A program made the position numbers and the translations under genes. From Symsagittifera roscoffensis (lineage: Eukaryota; Xenacoelomorpha; Acoela; Convolutidae), in the NCBI RefSeq assembly GCF_963678635.1, contig NC_087063.1, positions 14,515,006 to 14,579,005 on the forward strand: a stretch of 64,000 nucleotides of DNA. The letters run 5' to 3'. Positions 9,483-19,360 of the stretch are shown here, piece after piece (the stretch's first letter is position 1; every line of letters starts with the position of its first letter). Under the pieces are notes generated by a model. The model searched no databases. It was given only the letters and a program-made list of their open reading frames with translations, and had not been told where the DNA came from.

Positions 9483-9754
9483 GTGACACTGAGATGAAAT
9501 ATGGTGCACCAAAAGCAGAAATGTTTGCAGTAGTCACATTCGTGGAAAAATACCGCGCATACTTGGGGAGCGCTTCCTTTAGGTTAGGCGTGGAGAACAG
9601 GGCGTTATCCTGGTTGAAGGCATACTCGATGGATCAGAGTTATATTGGTAGGTGGATAGTAAGATTAGATGGCTACCACATGATAATTGAGCACAGGATG
9701 CGTGAGAGACACCAGAATGCTGACAGCCTCAGCAAGAAAAACGAGTTCCATTAA
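9425..9754 (+). pseudogene. Retrotransposon RNase H region (copy A)
   Basis: Continues the RNase H fold in a new frame: RPIAYGSKVLSDTEMKYG, the glutamate-containing APKAEMFAVV helix, ENRALSWLKAYSMDQS and HQNADSLSKK. The site normally read as Asp-Asn-Arg in this family is Glu-Asn-Arg in both copies, so a catalytic Asp may be missing. A TAA at 9752-9754 ends this copy where copy B continues for 24 more codons. Confidence 0.75.
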
Positions 9755-9850
9755 AGATTGGAACAGAAGCAAGCCAATCAGGCAGAAATAAAGGAAGGAT
9801 TCTCGTTTCTGGACAAAGAAACTTAAGAAGCGCTTCCCTTAACGAGATGA

Positions 9851-10563
9851 TTGGACAAGTCTGGACATCCAATTCCAGGAAATCCTGAGTTACCTGTAGA
9901 GAAAGCTGCCGAGATAAAGATCCTATCCAAGAAGGACCCGGTGCCCTTGGATCTGTTGCTGCGCTCAAACCTGGTCCAGCAGGTACTCTCTCGCATGAAC
10001 ATAAACAGCCTCTCATTATTAGATAAAACGGTGCAGATCACACCACAAGTGATGCGGATGCTGGGTGGATTGTTAGAGAGAGAAGTGACCAGAGATGACC
10101 CCGAGTGGGCAGCAGCATTGAAGGTGAAGATCATGCCGTCCAGACGACAACACAAAGAAAACGAGAGGGATTGTAGGACAATAGTTCAGCAACTAGTATC
10201 CTCAATACCCCACGAGGTTTTAACCAAAACTTCATACGGTCGGAAAGAACAGGGGAACGATACGCAAAAGAAAACCGGGGAGTCTGTTTGTCCGGGGAGT
10301 CTGATGTAGATGAAAAAGTTCCCGATGAGAAACAGGACCTGGAGAATAAAGTTTTGTCCGGTGAGTTCAGATGGATGCGAAGAAGGCACAGAACTGATCT
10401 GGAGGAGGGGACGTGCTCTATCGCAGACTCTTCAATGGATGACAACTCCCGGAACTCAGGAATCGGCACTTACTCAGACAGGATCTCGAGCTCAGGATCG
10501 GAACTGTCAGAGCGGGCGATCCACACACTGCTAGTTGTCGATGACAAAGTTAGTTGTCGATGA
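9851..10563 (+). pseudogene. Retrotransposon C-terminal region, unrecognised (copy A)
   Basis: Region after RNase H with DPVPLDLLLRSNLVQQ and a lysine/arginine-rich stretch, then an acidic serine-rich tail. It matches copy B but lacks about 130 bp between aaaaccg and the word tccggggagtctg. That word occurs twice here, which suggests deletion between short repeats. The frame is split at 10309. No zinc-binding HHCC or DDE integrase signature is visible. The last codons (to 10563) read into array sequence and are not part of the element. Confidence 0.6.
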
Positions 10564-10696
10564 TCAATTATTAATTTGAAAAATGAAATTCCCAAAAATT
10601 GAAGCAATATGTCAAAACAAATTACATATTTGAACCGTTCAAAATGGCAAAACAACAGCAAACAACCCAAACGGTAATGTACAGTACAATTTACAA

Positions 10697-10799
10697 GGCA
10701 GGATGGCCGAGCGGTCTAAGGCGCCAGACTCAAGAAAACTTCTCGCTCGAGATTTCTGGTACACGAATGTGTGCGTGGGTTCAAATCCCACTCCTGTCA
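10697..10799 (+). tRNA. tRNA-Leu(CAA), intact, reference unit
   Basis: This is the class II cloverleaf used as reference. Acceptor GGCAGGA pairs with TCCTGTC, followed by discriminator A. The D arm is GCCGAGCGGTCTAAGGC. The anticodon stem is CCAGA/TCTGG with loop C-U-CAA-G and U38, interrupted after G37 by a 19 nt intron that folds on itself (TCTCG-CT-CGAGA). The long variable arm is ACAC-GAAT-GTGT and the T arm GTGGG-TTCAAAT-CCCAC. The anticodon CAA reads the UUG leucine codon. A and B boxes form the internal Pol III promoter, and TTTTT follows eight bases downstream of the discriminator region as terminator. Leu-CAA is known to carry introns at this site in animals. Confidence 0.93.
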
Positions 10800-11170
10800 G
10801 AAGTTTTTAAGCATTGTGAAGTATCTCATGAATTAAAAAAACGCAAAATCAAAAACAGTTTTGCTTTTGAAAGTCGAGCGATAAAAGGACCCGACTTGAG
10901 AGCTCTCGATCGAAAATTTTGTTACACCAGAATGTGCTTGGGTTCAAAAGCTACCTCTGTAAGAACACAAAAATCAATTGATGCATCTCATGAAATGCTG
11001 CACTTTTTTTGCATTGACAAAGTTGATTATTCGATGATCAATTAATAACTTTAAAAATGAAATTCCAACAATTTGAAACGATATGTCGAAACAAATTACG
11101 TATTTGAACCGTTCAAAATGGCAAAACAACAGCAAACAACCAAAACGGTAATGTACAGTACAATGTACAA

Positions 11171-11273
11171 GGCAGCATGGCCGAGCGGTCTAAGGCGCCA
11201 GACTCAAGAAAAACTTCTCGCTCGAGATTTCTGGTACACGAATGTATGCGTGGTTCAAATCCCACTTCTGTCA
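11171..11273 (+). pseudogene. tRNA-Leu(CAA) unit, T-stem-deletion class
   Basis: One G of the T stem is missing (GTGG-TTCAAAT-CCCAC) and acceptor base 6 is C. The intron has one extra A, so total length is unchanged. The T-stem loss recurs at 11643, 23504, 24446 and 26913 and defines a class. Confidence 0.65.
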
Positions 11274-11642
11274 GAAGTTTTTAAGCATTGCGAAGTATCT
11301 CATGAATTGAAAACAATGCAAAACCAGAAGCAGTTTTGCTTTTGAAAGTTAAGCGGTATAAGGACCCGACTTGAGAGCTCTGGATCGAAACTTTTGTTAC
11401 ACCAGAGTGTGCTTGGGTTCAAAACCTACCCCTGTAAGAACACAAAAATCAAATTGATGCATCTCGTGAAATGCACTTTTTTGCATTGACAAAGTTGGTT
11501 ATTCGATGATCAATTAGTAACTTGAAAAATGAAATTCCAAAAAATTGAAGCAATATGTCAAAACAAATTACGTATTTGAACCGTTCAAATGGCAAAAACA
11601 ACAGCAAACAACCCAGACAATAATGTACACTACATTCCACAA

Positions 11643-11744
11643 GGCAGGATGGCCAAGCGGTCTAAGGCGCCAGACTCAAGAAAACTTCTCGCTCGAGATT
11701 TCTGGTACACGAATGTATGCGTGGTCCAAATCCCACTCCTGTCA
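11643..11744 (+). pseudogene. tRNA-Leu(CAA) unit, T-stem-deletion class
   Basis: The T-stem G is missing and the T loop is altered (GTGGTCCAAATCCC), damaging the B box. The D arm reads GGCCAAGC. The anticodon stem and loop are normal. Confidence 0.65.
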
Positions 11745-12113
11745 GAAGTTTTTAAGCATTGCGAAGTATCTCATGAATTAAAAACAATGCAAAACCAAAA
11801 GCAGTTTTGCATTTTGAAAGCCGAGCGGTATAAGGACCCGACTTGAGAGCTCCCGATCGAAACTTTTGTTGCACCAGAGTGTGCTTGGATTCAAAACCTA
11901 CACCTGCCAGTACAGAAAAATCAAAATGATGCATCTCGTGAAATGCACTTTCTTGCATTGACAAAGTTGGTTGTCGATGATCAATTAATAACTTCAAAAA
12001 CGAAATTCCAAAAATTTGAAACGATATGTCAAAACAAAATACGTATTTGAACGATTAAAAATGGCAAAACAACAGCAAGCAACTCAAACGGTAATGTACA
12101 CTACAACTTTCAA

Positions 12114-12216
12114 GGCAGGATGGCCGAGCGGTCTAAGGCACCAGACTCAAGAAAACTTCTCGCTCGAGATTTCTGATACACAAATGTGTGCGTGGTTTCG
12201 AATCGCACTCCTGTCA
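12114..12216 (+). pseudogene. tRNA-Leu(CAA) unit with T-stem mismatches
   Basis: T stem GTGGT against CGCAC has two mismatches, the anticodon stem ends in TCTGA, and base 26 is A. The variable arm ACACAAATGTGT pairs normally. Confidence 0.65.
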
Positions 12217-12606
12217 GAACTTTTTAAGCATTGCGAAGTATCTCATGAATTAAAAACAATGCAGAACCGGAAGCAGTTTTGCTTTTGAAAGTTAACCGAT
12301 ATAAGGTCACGAAGCGGTATAAGGACGCGACCTGAGAGCTCTCGATCGAAACTTTTGTTACACTAGAGTGTGCTTGGGTTCAAAACCTACCTCTGTAAGA
12401 ACACAAAAATCAAATTGATGCATCTCGTGAAATGCTGCACTTTTTTGCATTGACAAAATTGGTTATTCGATGATCAATTAAAAACTTCAAAAATGAAATT
12501 CCAACAACTTGAAACGATATGTCAAAACAAATTACGTATTTGAACCGTTCAAAATGGCAAAATAACAGCAAACAACCCAAACGGTAATTTACAGTACAAT
12601 TTAGAA

Positions 12607-12708
12607 GGAAGGATGGCCGAGCGGTCTAAGGAACCAGACTCAAGAAAACTACTCGCTCGAGATTTCTGGAACAGAATGTGTGCGTGGGTTCAAACCCCAC
12701 TCCTGTTA
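12607..12708 (+). pseudogene. tRNA-Leu(CAA) unit, GGAAGGA class
   Basis: The acceptor reads GGAAGGA against TCCTGTT, the D stem is broken by AACCAG, and the variable arm lost bases (GGAACAGAATGTG). The same combination recurs at 20203, 20675 and 22090. Confidence 0.65.
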
Positions 12709-13076
12709 GAAGTTTTTAATCATTGAGAAGTATCTCATGAATTAAAAAAGATGCAAAATCAAAATCAGTTTTGCTTTTGAAAGCCGAGCGGTATAAGGAC
12801 CCGACTTGATAGCTCTCGATCGAAACTTTTGTTACACCAGAGTGCGCTTGGGTTCAAAACCTACCCCTGTAAGAACACAAAAATCAAATGGATGCATCTC
12901 GTGAAATGCACTTTTTTGCATTGACAAAATTGGTTGTCGATGATCAATTAAAAACTTCAACAATGAAATTCCAAAAATTTGAAACAGTATGTCAAAACAA
13001 ATTACGTATTTGAACCATTCAAAATGGCAAAACAACAGCAAGCAACCCAAACGGTAATGTACAGTACGAATTACGA

Positions 13077-13179
13077 GGCAGGATGGCCGAGCGGTCTAAG
13101 GCGCCAGACTCAAGAAAACTTCTCGCTCGAGATTTCTGGTACACGAATGTGTGCGTGGGTTCGAATCCCACTCCTGTCA
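13077..13179 (+). tRNA. tRNA-Leu(CAA), intact
   Basis: All arms pair and the T loop is the consensus TTCGAAT. The discriminator A is followed by AAACTTTTT, giving a T5 stop. The 5' flank is ...acagtacgaattacga. Confidence 0.92.
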
Positions 13180-13568
13180 AAACTTTTTAAGCATTGCGAA
13201 GTATCTCATGAATTAAAAACAATGCAAAACCAGAAGCAGTTTTGCTTTCGAAAGTTAAGCGGTAAAGGACCCGAAGCGGTATAAGGACCCGACTTGAGCG
13301 CTCTCGATCCAAACTTTTGTTACACCAGAGTGTGCTTGGGTTCAAAACCTACCTCTGTAAGAAAACAAAAATCAAATTGATGCATCTCGTGAAATGCTGC
13401 ACTTTTTTGCATTGACAAAGTTGGTTATTCGATGATCATTTATTAACTTTAAAAATGAAATTCCAAAAACTTGAAACGATATGTCAAAACAAATTACGTA
13501 TTTGAACCGTTCAAAATGGCAAAACAACAGCAAACAACCCAAACGGTAATTTACAGTACTATTTACAA

Positions 13569-13671
13569 GGCAGGATGGCCGAGCGGTCTAAGGAACCAGA
13601 CTCAAGAAAACTACTCGCTCGAGATTTCTGGAACACGAATGTGTGCGTGGGTTCAAATCCCACTCCTGTCA
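13569..13671 (+). tRNA. tRNA-Leu(CAA), near-intact (D-stem change)
   Basis: C25 and G26 are both A (AAGGAACCAG), so one D-stem pair is lost. The acceptor, anticodon, variable and T arms are normal. The copy at 25407 has the same change. Confidence 0.65.
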
Positions 13672-14039
13672 GAAGTTTTTAATTATTGAGAAGTATCTCA
13701 TGAATTAAAAAGGATGCAAAGTCAAAAGCACTTTTGCTTTTGAAAGCCGAGCGGTATAAGGACCCGACTTGATAGCTCTCGATCGAAACTTTTGTTACAC
13801 CAGAGTGTGCTTGGGTTCGAAACCTACCCCTGTAAGAACACAAAAATCAAATGGATGCATCTCGTGAAATGCACTTTTTTGCATTGACAAAATTGGTTGT
13901 CGATGATCAATTAAAAACTTCAACAATGAAATTCCAAAAATTTGAAACGATATGTCAAAACAAATTACGTATTTGATCCATTCAAAATGGCAAAACAACA
14001 GCAAGCAACCCAAACGGTAATGTACAGTACAAATTACAA

Positions 14040-14142
14040 GGCAGGATGGCCGAGCGGTCTAAGGCTCCAGACTCAAGAAAACTTCTCGCTCGAGATTTCT
14101 GTTACACGAATGTGTGCGTGGGTTCAAATCCCACTCCTGTCA
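14040..14142 (+). tRNA. tRNA-Leu(CAA), near-intact
   Basis: Base 26 is T and the anticodon stem 3' side is TCTGT, leaving one mismatch at 27-43. The T arm and acceptor pair fully. It is the last tRNA before retrotransposon copy B. Confidence 0.65.
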
Positions 14143-14252
14143 AAAGTTTTTAAGCATTGCGAAGTATCTCATGAATTAAAAACAATGCAAAACCAGAAGC
14201 AGTTTTGCTTTTGAAAGTTAAGCGGTAAAGGTAAGGGGAACGGGATCTTTGG

Positions 14253-14537
14253 ATGAGCTTCCTGGTAGTAGAGAATTGGGACGACACCGACCAATTCATC
14301 TTGGACAGAGATTTTGTCAGGAATTTTGACGTGATGATTGACTTGAACAACGGTCTAATAAGGATTAGAAACCCGGATCGGAAGTATGTTAAGAAACCAA
14401 TTAATAGAAAAATAACAGACGAAAACAAGGTACCAATTTTTTTAGATAGAAAAGTAAAACTACAGCCAGGGCAGGCTGTGGTGGCAAGTTTTAGAATGAG
14501 GAATTCGAATTCGTTAAGTGATAGTAAACAGGTTTAA
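14253..14537 (+). pseudogene. Retrotransposon protease C-terminus and linker (copy B)
   Basis: 94 codons, in frame through the seven-T run that is broken in copy A. The motif reads FILDRDF, where copy A has FILGRDF. It ends in a TAA at 14535-14537 where copy A has a cysteine codon, and then the same frame continues to 15200. Confidence 0.7.
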
Positions 14538-15200
14538 TTGGTACCGAATCCAAGTAGTCAAAGTTCGGTGATTTTAGGCCGAAGATTCTCGGTAACTCGA
14601 AACAGACTGTGTGGAAAGAAACATGGTTACGCTTTGCCGATGAGGACCGACTATGAAGAGACACAAAACTTGAAGAAACATAGTGTGAAAGACTGTCCTT
14701 ATCATGCCAATAAAGATAAAATTTTAAAAAGGATTATTGAAATAAAATCTATTCAAAAAATGTTTTCAATGAAGTCCGAAACGAACGACGGCTTATCAAG
14801 CTGCTCGAATTTTCCGGAACGCCCCTTTTCATATGAACTAGAGTCTGACAAACCCGTTTTGTTAGAGATAGAACACTTAAAAGGGAAAATAGGCGAAGGA
14901 GATATTGAATTACTGCGGGAGGTTTTAAATCGGAGCGCGGATGTATTATCAAAACATAAGGCTGATATCGGTTGCTGTAACTTCGTCGAATACGAAATCG
15001 AACATGAAGAAGGCGCCGTTCCCCACAGAGAAGGCGCAAGACGGATGACGCCACATAAGTCGGAAGCGTGCCGAGCGGAGATTGAAATGTTGCTCGAATA
15101 CGACATGATAGAACCCTCGAAATCGCCCTGGGTATGCGGGCTGGTAAGGGCGAAAAAGAAAGGGGGCAGCTTAGGTTTTGTTGCGACTTTCGCTACTTGA
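14538..15200 (+). pseudogene. Retrotransposon linker and reverse transcriptase N-terminus (copy B)
   Basis: 220 codons parallel to copy A 7978-8643, including KADIGCCNF, PHREGARRMTPHKSEACRAE and the MIEPSKSPWVCGLV block. It ends at the same frameshift as copy A, just before FRYLNAV. Confidence 0.75.
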
Positions 15201-16039
15201 ACGCGGTGACAATAAAAGATGCGTACCCGATACCGTGAATAGACGAGAGCTTCTCTAAACTAGGTGATGCGAAGTTCTTCACCACACTGGACTTGGGTTC
15301 TGCCTTCTGGCAGGTCCCTCTGCGGAAGAAGGATAATGAAAAGACCGGATTCGCGTGTGAATTGGGGATTTACCAGTGGAAGAGGATGCCCTTCGGCTTG
15401 TGAAACGAAACGGCCACTTTTCAAAGACTGATGGCTCAGGCGTTGACCAGAGTGACAAAGAAGTACGGGAATCTTGTGATGTGTTACGTGGATGAAGTAG
15501 TCATAGCAACACCGACCCTGGAAGACCACATTGATCGGCTCGATGAGGTCTTTGGATGCGTGAAAAGAGCAGGCTTGAAATGCAAACCATCGAAATGTGA
15601 AATCCTTAGAATTTCGATCAAGTACCTAGGAAGAATGGTGGACAGGCATGGCGTGAGGCCGGACGCGGAAGCAGTAGAGGCTGTGTTGACATGGAAGGCT
15701 CCGAAAACAGATACACAACTCATGAGCTTCCTAGGGTTTGCCAATTATTACCGTGAGTTCATAAAAGGATATGCAGACAAGGTGTATCCAATGCAGAGGC
15801 TGATGCGCAACAAAGGAAAGAAGTTCGAATGGAACGATGAAGCACAAGTTGCTTCCGAGAACATAAAGCGGGAACTGTGTGAAGCGCCAGTGCTAGGCAT
15901 GCCTACAGAAAAGGGCATGTATGTTCTTGACACAGACGCATCGGTCGTAGCCATGTCGGGAAAATTGCATCAGGAGCAGGAATGGAATGGAATGGAAGAA
16001 CGGTTCTCCGTCCTATTGCATATGGCAGCAAGGTGTTGA
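15188..16039 (+). pseudogene. Retrotransposon reverse transcriptase (copy B), YVDE
   Basis: Carries the same two TGA codons as copy A (15236-15238 and 15401-15403). The catalytic box at 15485-15496 reads Tyr-Val-Asp-Glu: the second catalytic aspartate is GAA instead of GAC, which would abolish or sharply reduce polymerase activity in known reverse transcriptases. The FLGFANYYREF block and DTDAS RNase H start are intact. Reading is lost at the GGAAT expansion near 15979-15995. Confidence 0.85.
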
Positions 16040-16383
16040 GTGACACTGAGATGAAATATGGTGCACCAAAAGCAGAAATGTTTGCAGTAGTCACATTCGT
16101 GGAAAAATACCGCGCATACTTGGGGAGCGCTCCCTTTAGGTTACGCGTGGAGAACAGGGCGTTATCCTGGTTGAAGACATACTCGATGGATCAGAGTTAT
16201 ATTGGTAGGTGGATAGTAAGATTAGATGGCTACCACATGATAATTGAGCACCGGATGCGTGAGAGACACCAGAATGCTGACAGCCTCAGCAAGAAAAACG
16301 AGTTCTATGAAAGATTGGAACCGAAGCAAGCCAATCAGGCAGAAATAAAGGAAGGATTCTCGTTTCTGGACAAAGAAACTTAA
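15982..16383 (+). pseudogene. Retrotransposon RNase H region (copy B)
   Basis: Same order as in copy A, with ENRALSWLKTYSMDQS and HQNADSLSKK, but it continues past the point of the copy A stop through YERLEPKQANQAE to GFSFLDKET. There it meets a TAA present in both copies (16381-16383), followed shortly by a TGA in the same reading. Confidence 0.75.
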
Positions 16384-16406
16384 GAAGCGCTTCCCTAACG
16401 AGATGA

Positions 16407-17237
16407 TTGGACAAGTCTGGACATCCAATTCCAGGAAATCCTGAGTTACCTGTAGAGAAAGCAGCCGAAATAAAGATCCTATCCAAGAAGGACCCGGTGC
16501 CCTTGGATCTGTTGCTGCGCTCAAACCTGGTCCAGCAGGTACTCTCTCGCATGAACATAAACAGCCTCTCATTATTAGATAAAACGGTGCAGATCACACC
16601 ACAAGTGATGCGGATGCTGGGTGGATTGTTAGAGAGAGAAGTGACCAGAGATGACCCCGAGTGGGCAGCAGCATTGAAGGTGAAGATCATGCCGTCCAGA
16701 CGACAACACAAAGAAAACGAGAGGGATTGTAGGACAATAGTTCAGCAACTAGAATCCTCAATACCCCACGAGGTTTTAACCAAAACTTCATACGGTCGGA
16801 AAAAACAGGGGAATGATACGCAAAAGAAAACCGTTTCCTTTGAGGACCAGGATAAAGAAGGTGAGAAGGTTGAACCAAACCTGGTGCAAGATTGTTTGTC
16901 CGGGGAGACGAAAGGTGAGAAGAGCCGGCGAGTTCAAGATCAACACCCGGGACAAGGAAGTTTGTCCGGGGAGTCTGATGTAGATGAAAAAGTTCCCGAT
17001 GAGAAACAGGACCTGGAGAATAAAGTTTTGTCCGGGGAGTTCAGATGGATGCGAGGAAGGCACAGAACTGATCTGGAGGAGGGGACGTGCTCTATCGCAG
17101 ACTCTTCAATGGATGACAACTCCCGGAACTCAGGAATCGGCACCTACTCAGACAGGAACTCGAGCTCAGGATCGGAACTGTCAGAGCGGGCGATCCACAC
17201 ACTGCTAGTTGTCGATGACAAAGTTAGTTGTCGATGA
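16407..17237 (+). pseudogene. Retrotransposon C-terminal region with LSGE repeats (copy B)
   Basis: 276 codons open. The first half has VPLDLLLRSNLVQQVLSRMN and a basic stretch. The second half is acidic and has three LSGE words about 22 residues apart, coded by gtttgtccggggag-like repeats at about 16893, 16960 and 17027. The last dozen codons read into array sequence. No integrase signature is visible. I do not recognise its function. Confidence 0.6.
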
Positions 17238-17370
17238 TCAATTATTAAATTGAAAAATGAAATTCCAAAAAATTGAAGCAATATGTCAAAACAAATTACG
17301 TATTTGAACCGTTCAAAATGGCAAAACAACAGCAAACAACCAAAACGGTAATGTACAGTACAATTTACAA

Positions 17371-17473
17371 GGCAGGATGGCCGAGCGGTCTAAGGCACCA
17401 GACTCAAGAAAACTTCTCGCTCGAGATTTCTGGTACGCGAATGTGTGCGTGGGTTCAAATCCCACTCCTGTCA
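17371..17473 (+). tRNA. tRNA-Leu(CAA), intact
   Basis: Base 26 is A and the variable arm is ACGC-GAAT-GTGT with one G-U pair. All other arms match the reference unit. First unit after retrotransposon copy B. Confidence 0.88.
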
Positions 17474-17841
17474 GAAGTTTTTAAGCATTGTGAAGTATCT
17501 CATGAATTAAAAAAATGCAAAATCAAAAGCAGTTTTGCTTTTGAAAGTCGAGCGATATAAGGACCCGACTTGAGAGCTCTCGATCGAAACTTTTGTTACA
17601 CCAGATTTTGCTTGGGTTCAAAACCTACCTCTGTAAGAACACAAAAATCAAATGGATGCATCTCGTGAAATGCACTTTTTTGCATTGGCAAAATTGGTTA
17701 TTCGATGATCAATTAATAACTTTAAAAATGAAATTCCAACAGTTTGAAACGATATGTCGAAACAAATTACGTATTTGAACCTTTCAAAATGGCAAAACAA
17801 CAGCAAACAACTAAAACGGTAATGTACAGTTGATTTTACAG

Positions 17842-17944
17842 GTCAGGATGGCCGAGCGGTCTAAGGCGCCAGACTCAAGAAAACTTCTCGCTCGAGATTT
17901 CTGGTACACGAATGTGTGCGTGGGTTCAAATCCCACTCCTGTCA
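17842..17944 (+). tRNA. tRNA-Leu(CAA), near-intact (acceptor T2)
   Basis: The acceptor starts GTCAGGA, giving one T-T mismatch at 2-71. The rest matches the reference. A TTTTC run replaces the usual T5 downstream, so termination may be weaker. Confidence 0.75.
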
Positions 17945-18312
17945 GAAGTTTTCAAGCATTGTGAAGTATCTCATGAATTAAAAAAATGCAAAATCAAAAG
18001 CAGTTTTGCTTTTGAAAGTCGAGCGATATAAGGACCCGACTTGAGAGCTCTCGATCGAAACTTTTGTTACACCAGATTTTGCTTGGGCTCAAAACCTACC
18101 TCTGTAAGAACACAAAAATCAAATGGATGCATCTCGTGAAATGCACTTTTTTGCATTGGCAAAATTGGTTATTCGATGATCAATTAATAACTTTAAAAAT
18201 GAAATTCCAACAGTTTGAAACGATATGTCGAAATAAATTACGTATTTGAACCTTTCAAAATGGCAAAACAACAGCAAACAACTAAAACGGTAATGTACAG
18301 TTGAATTTACAG

Positions 18313-18415
18313 GGCAGGATGGCCGAGCGGTCTAAGGCGCCAGACTCAAGAAAACTTCTCGCTCGAGATTTCTGGTACACGAATGTGTGCGTGGGTTCAA
18401 ATCCCACTCCTGTCA
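18313..18415 (+). tRNA. tRNA-Leu(CAA), intact
   Basis: Identical in all arms to the reference unit with TTCAAAT in the T loop. The downstream run is TTTT then C. Confidence 0.92.
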
Positions 18416-18785
18416 GAAGTTTTCAAGCATTGTGAAGTATCTCATGAATTAAAAAAATGCAAAATCATAAGCAGTTTTGCTTTTGAAAGTCGAGCGATAT
18501 AAGGACCCGACTTGAGAGCTCTCGATCGAAACTTTTGTTACACCAGATTTTGCTTGGGTTCAAAACCTACTTCTGTAAGAACACAAAAATCAATTGATGC
18601 ATCTCGTGAAATGCTGCACTTTTTTGCATTGACAAAGTTGGTTATTCGATGATCAATTAATAACTTTAAAAATGAAATTCCAACAGTTTGAAACGATATG
18701 TCGAAACAAATTACGTATTTGAACCTTTCAAAATGGCAAAACAACAGCAAACAACTAAAACGGTAATGTACAGTTGAATTTACAG

Positions 18786-18888
18786 GGCAGGATGGCCGAG
18801 CGGTCTAAGGCGCCAGACTCAAGAAAACTTCTCGCTCGAGATTTCTGGTACACGAATGTGTGCGTGGGTTCGAATCCCACTCCTGTCA
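18786..18888 (+). tRNA. tRNA-Leu(CAA), intact
   Basis: Consensus T loop TTCGAAT, all stems paired, T5 downstream. The following L2 differs from that of the unit before it, showing a two-unit alternation (945 bp) here. Confidence 0.92.
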
Positions 18889-19257
18889 GAAGTTTTTAAG
18901 CATTGCGAAGTATCTCATGAATTGAAAACGATGCAAAACCAGAAGCAGTTTTGCTTTTGAAAGTTAAGCGATATAAGGACCCGACTTGAGAGGTCTGGAT
19001 CGAAACTTTTGTTACACCAGAGTGTGCTTGGGTTCAAAACCTACCTCTGTAAGAACACAAAAATCAAATGGATGCATCTCGTGAAATGCACTTTTTTGCA
19101 TTGGCAAAATTGGTTATTCGATGATCAATTAATAACTTTAAAAATGAAATTCCAACAGTTTGAAACGATATGTCGAAATAAATTACGTATTTGAACCTTT
19201 CAAAATGGCAAAACAACAGCAAACAACTAAAACGGTGATGTACAGTTGAATTTACAG

Positions 19258-19360
19258 GGCAGGATGGCCGAGCGGTCTAAGGCGCCAGACTCAAGAAAAC
19301 TTCTCGCTCGAGATTTCTGGTACACGAATGTGTGCGTGGGTTCAAATCCCACTCCTGTCA
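19258..19360 (+). tRNA. tRNA-Leu(CAA), intact
   Basis: All arms pair. It is a repeat partner of the unit at 18313 one 945 bp period earlier, with gtgatg instead of gtaatg in the 5' flank. Confidence 0.92.

Larger units (their letters stand above)
7167..10545 (+). mobile_element. Ty3/gypsy-type retrotransposon remnant, copy A
   Basis: A block richer in G+C than its surroundings, with broken frames for an aspartic protease, reverse transcriptase, RNase H and an acidic C-terminal region, in the order of Ty3/gypsy pol. No gag, integrase, LTR or primer-binding site complementary to the array tRNA was seen. The 5' junction follows the array word aaaatgatgcat and the 3' junction precedes gacaaagttagttgtcgatg. 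Compared with an intact spacer, the block replaces only ~25-35 bp containing the hairpin aatgcacttttttgcatt. It shares disabling lesions and the same 3' junction with copy B (14232-17218), and has its own lesions: a one-base loss in an oligo-T run near 7885, a stop at 9752-9754 and a ~130 bp deletion near 10278. Confidence 0.85.
10546..14231 (+). repeat. tRNA-Leu(CAA) tandem array, middle block
   Basis: Eight tRNA-Leu units with start-to-start spacings of 470-493 bp. The longer spacings come from an ~18 bp tandem duplication of agcggtataaggaccc inside L2 (near 12300 and 13260). The block ends inside the L2 A-box-like region at agcggtaaagg, where copy B of the retrotransposon begins. Confidence 0.9.
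14232..17218 (+). mobile_element. Ty3/gypsy-type retrotransposon remnant, copy B
   Basis: Near-identical to 7676-10545 of copy A, offset by 6556-6557 bases. Its 5' end is cut at taaggggaac inside the protease region and is joined to the L2 unit at agcggtaaagg, while its 3' junction with the array is the same as in copy A. It shares with copy A the frameshift before FRYLNAV, two in-frame TGA codons, the GGAAT expansion, and the stop after FLDKET. Private lesions are a TAA at 14535-14537, YVDD changed to YVDE, and GRDF changed to DRDF. The shared lesions and 3' junction indicate duplication as part of the array. Confidence 0.85.

Noticed and set aside
7167-17218. Ty3-like targeted integration just upstream of tRNA genes
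   Set aside because: The junctions are in the spacer hairpin and in L2, hundreds of bases from the tRNA start, and there are no LTRs or target-site duplications.
6876-17371. Primer-binding site matching the array tRNA near the retrotransposon ends
   Set aside because: A site beginning TGGTGACAGGA would be expected next to a 5' LTR. I saw none, and the 5' part of the element is missing in both copies.
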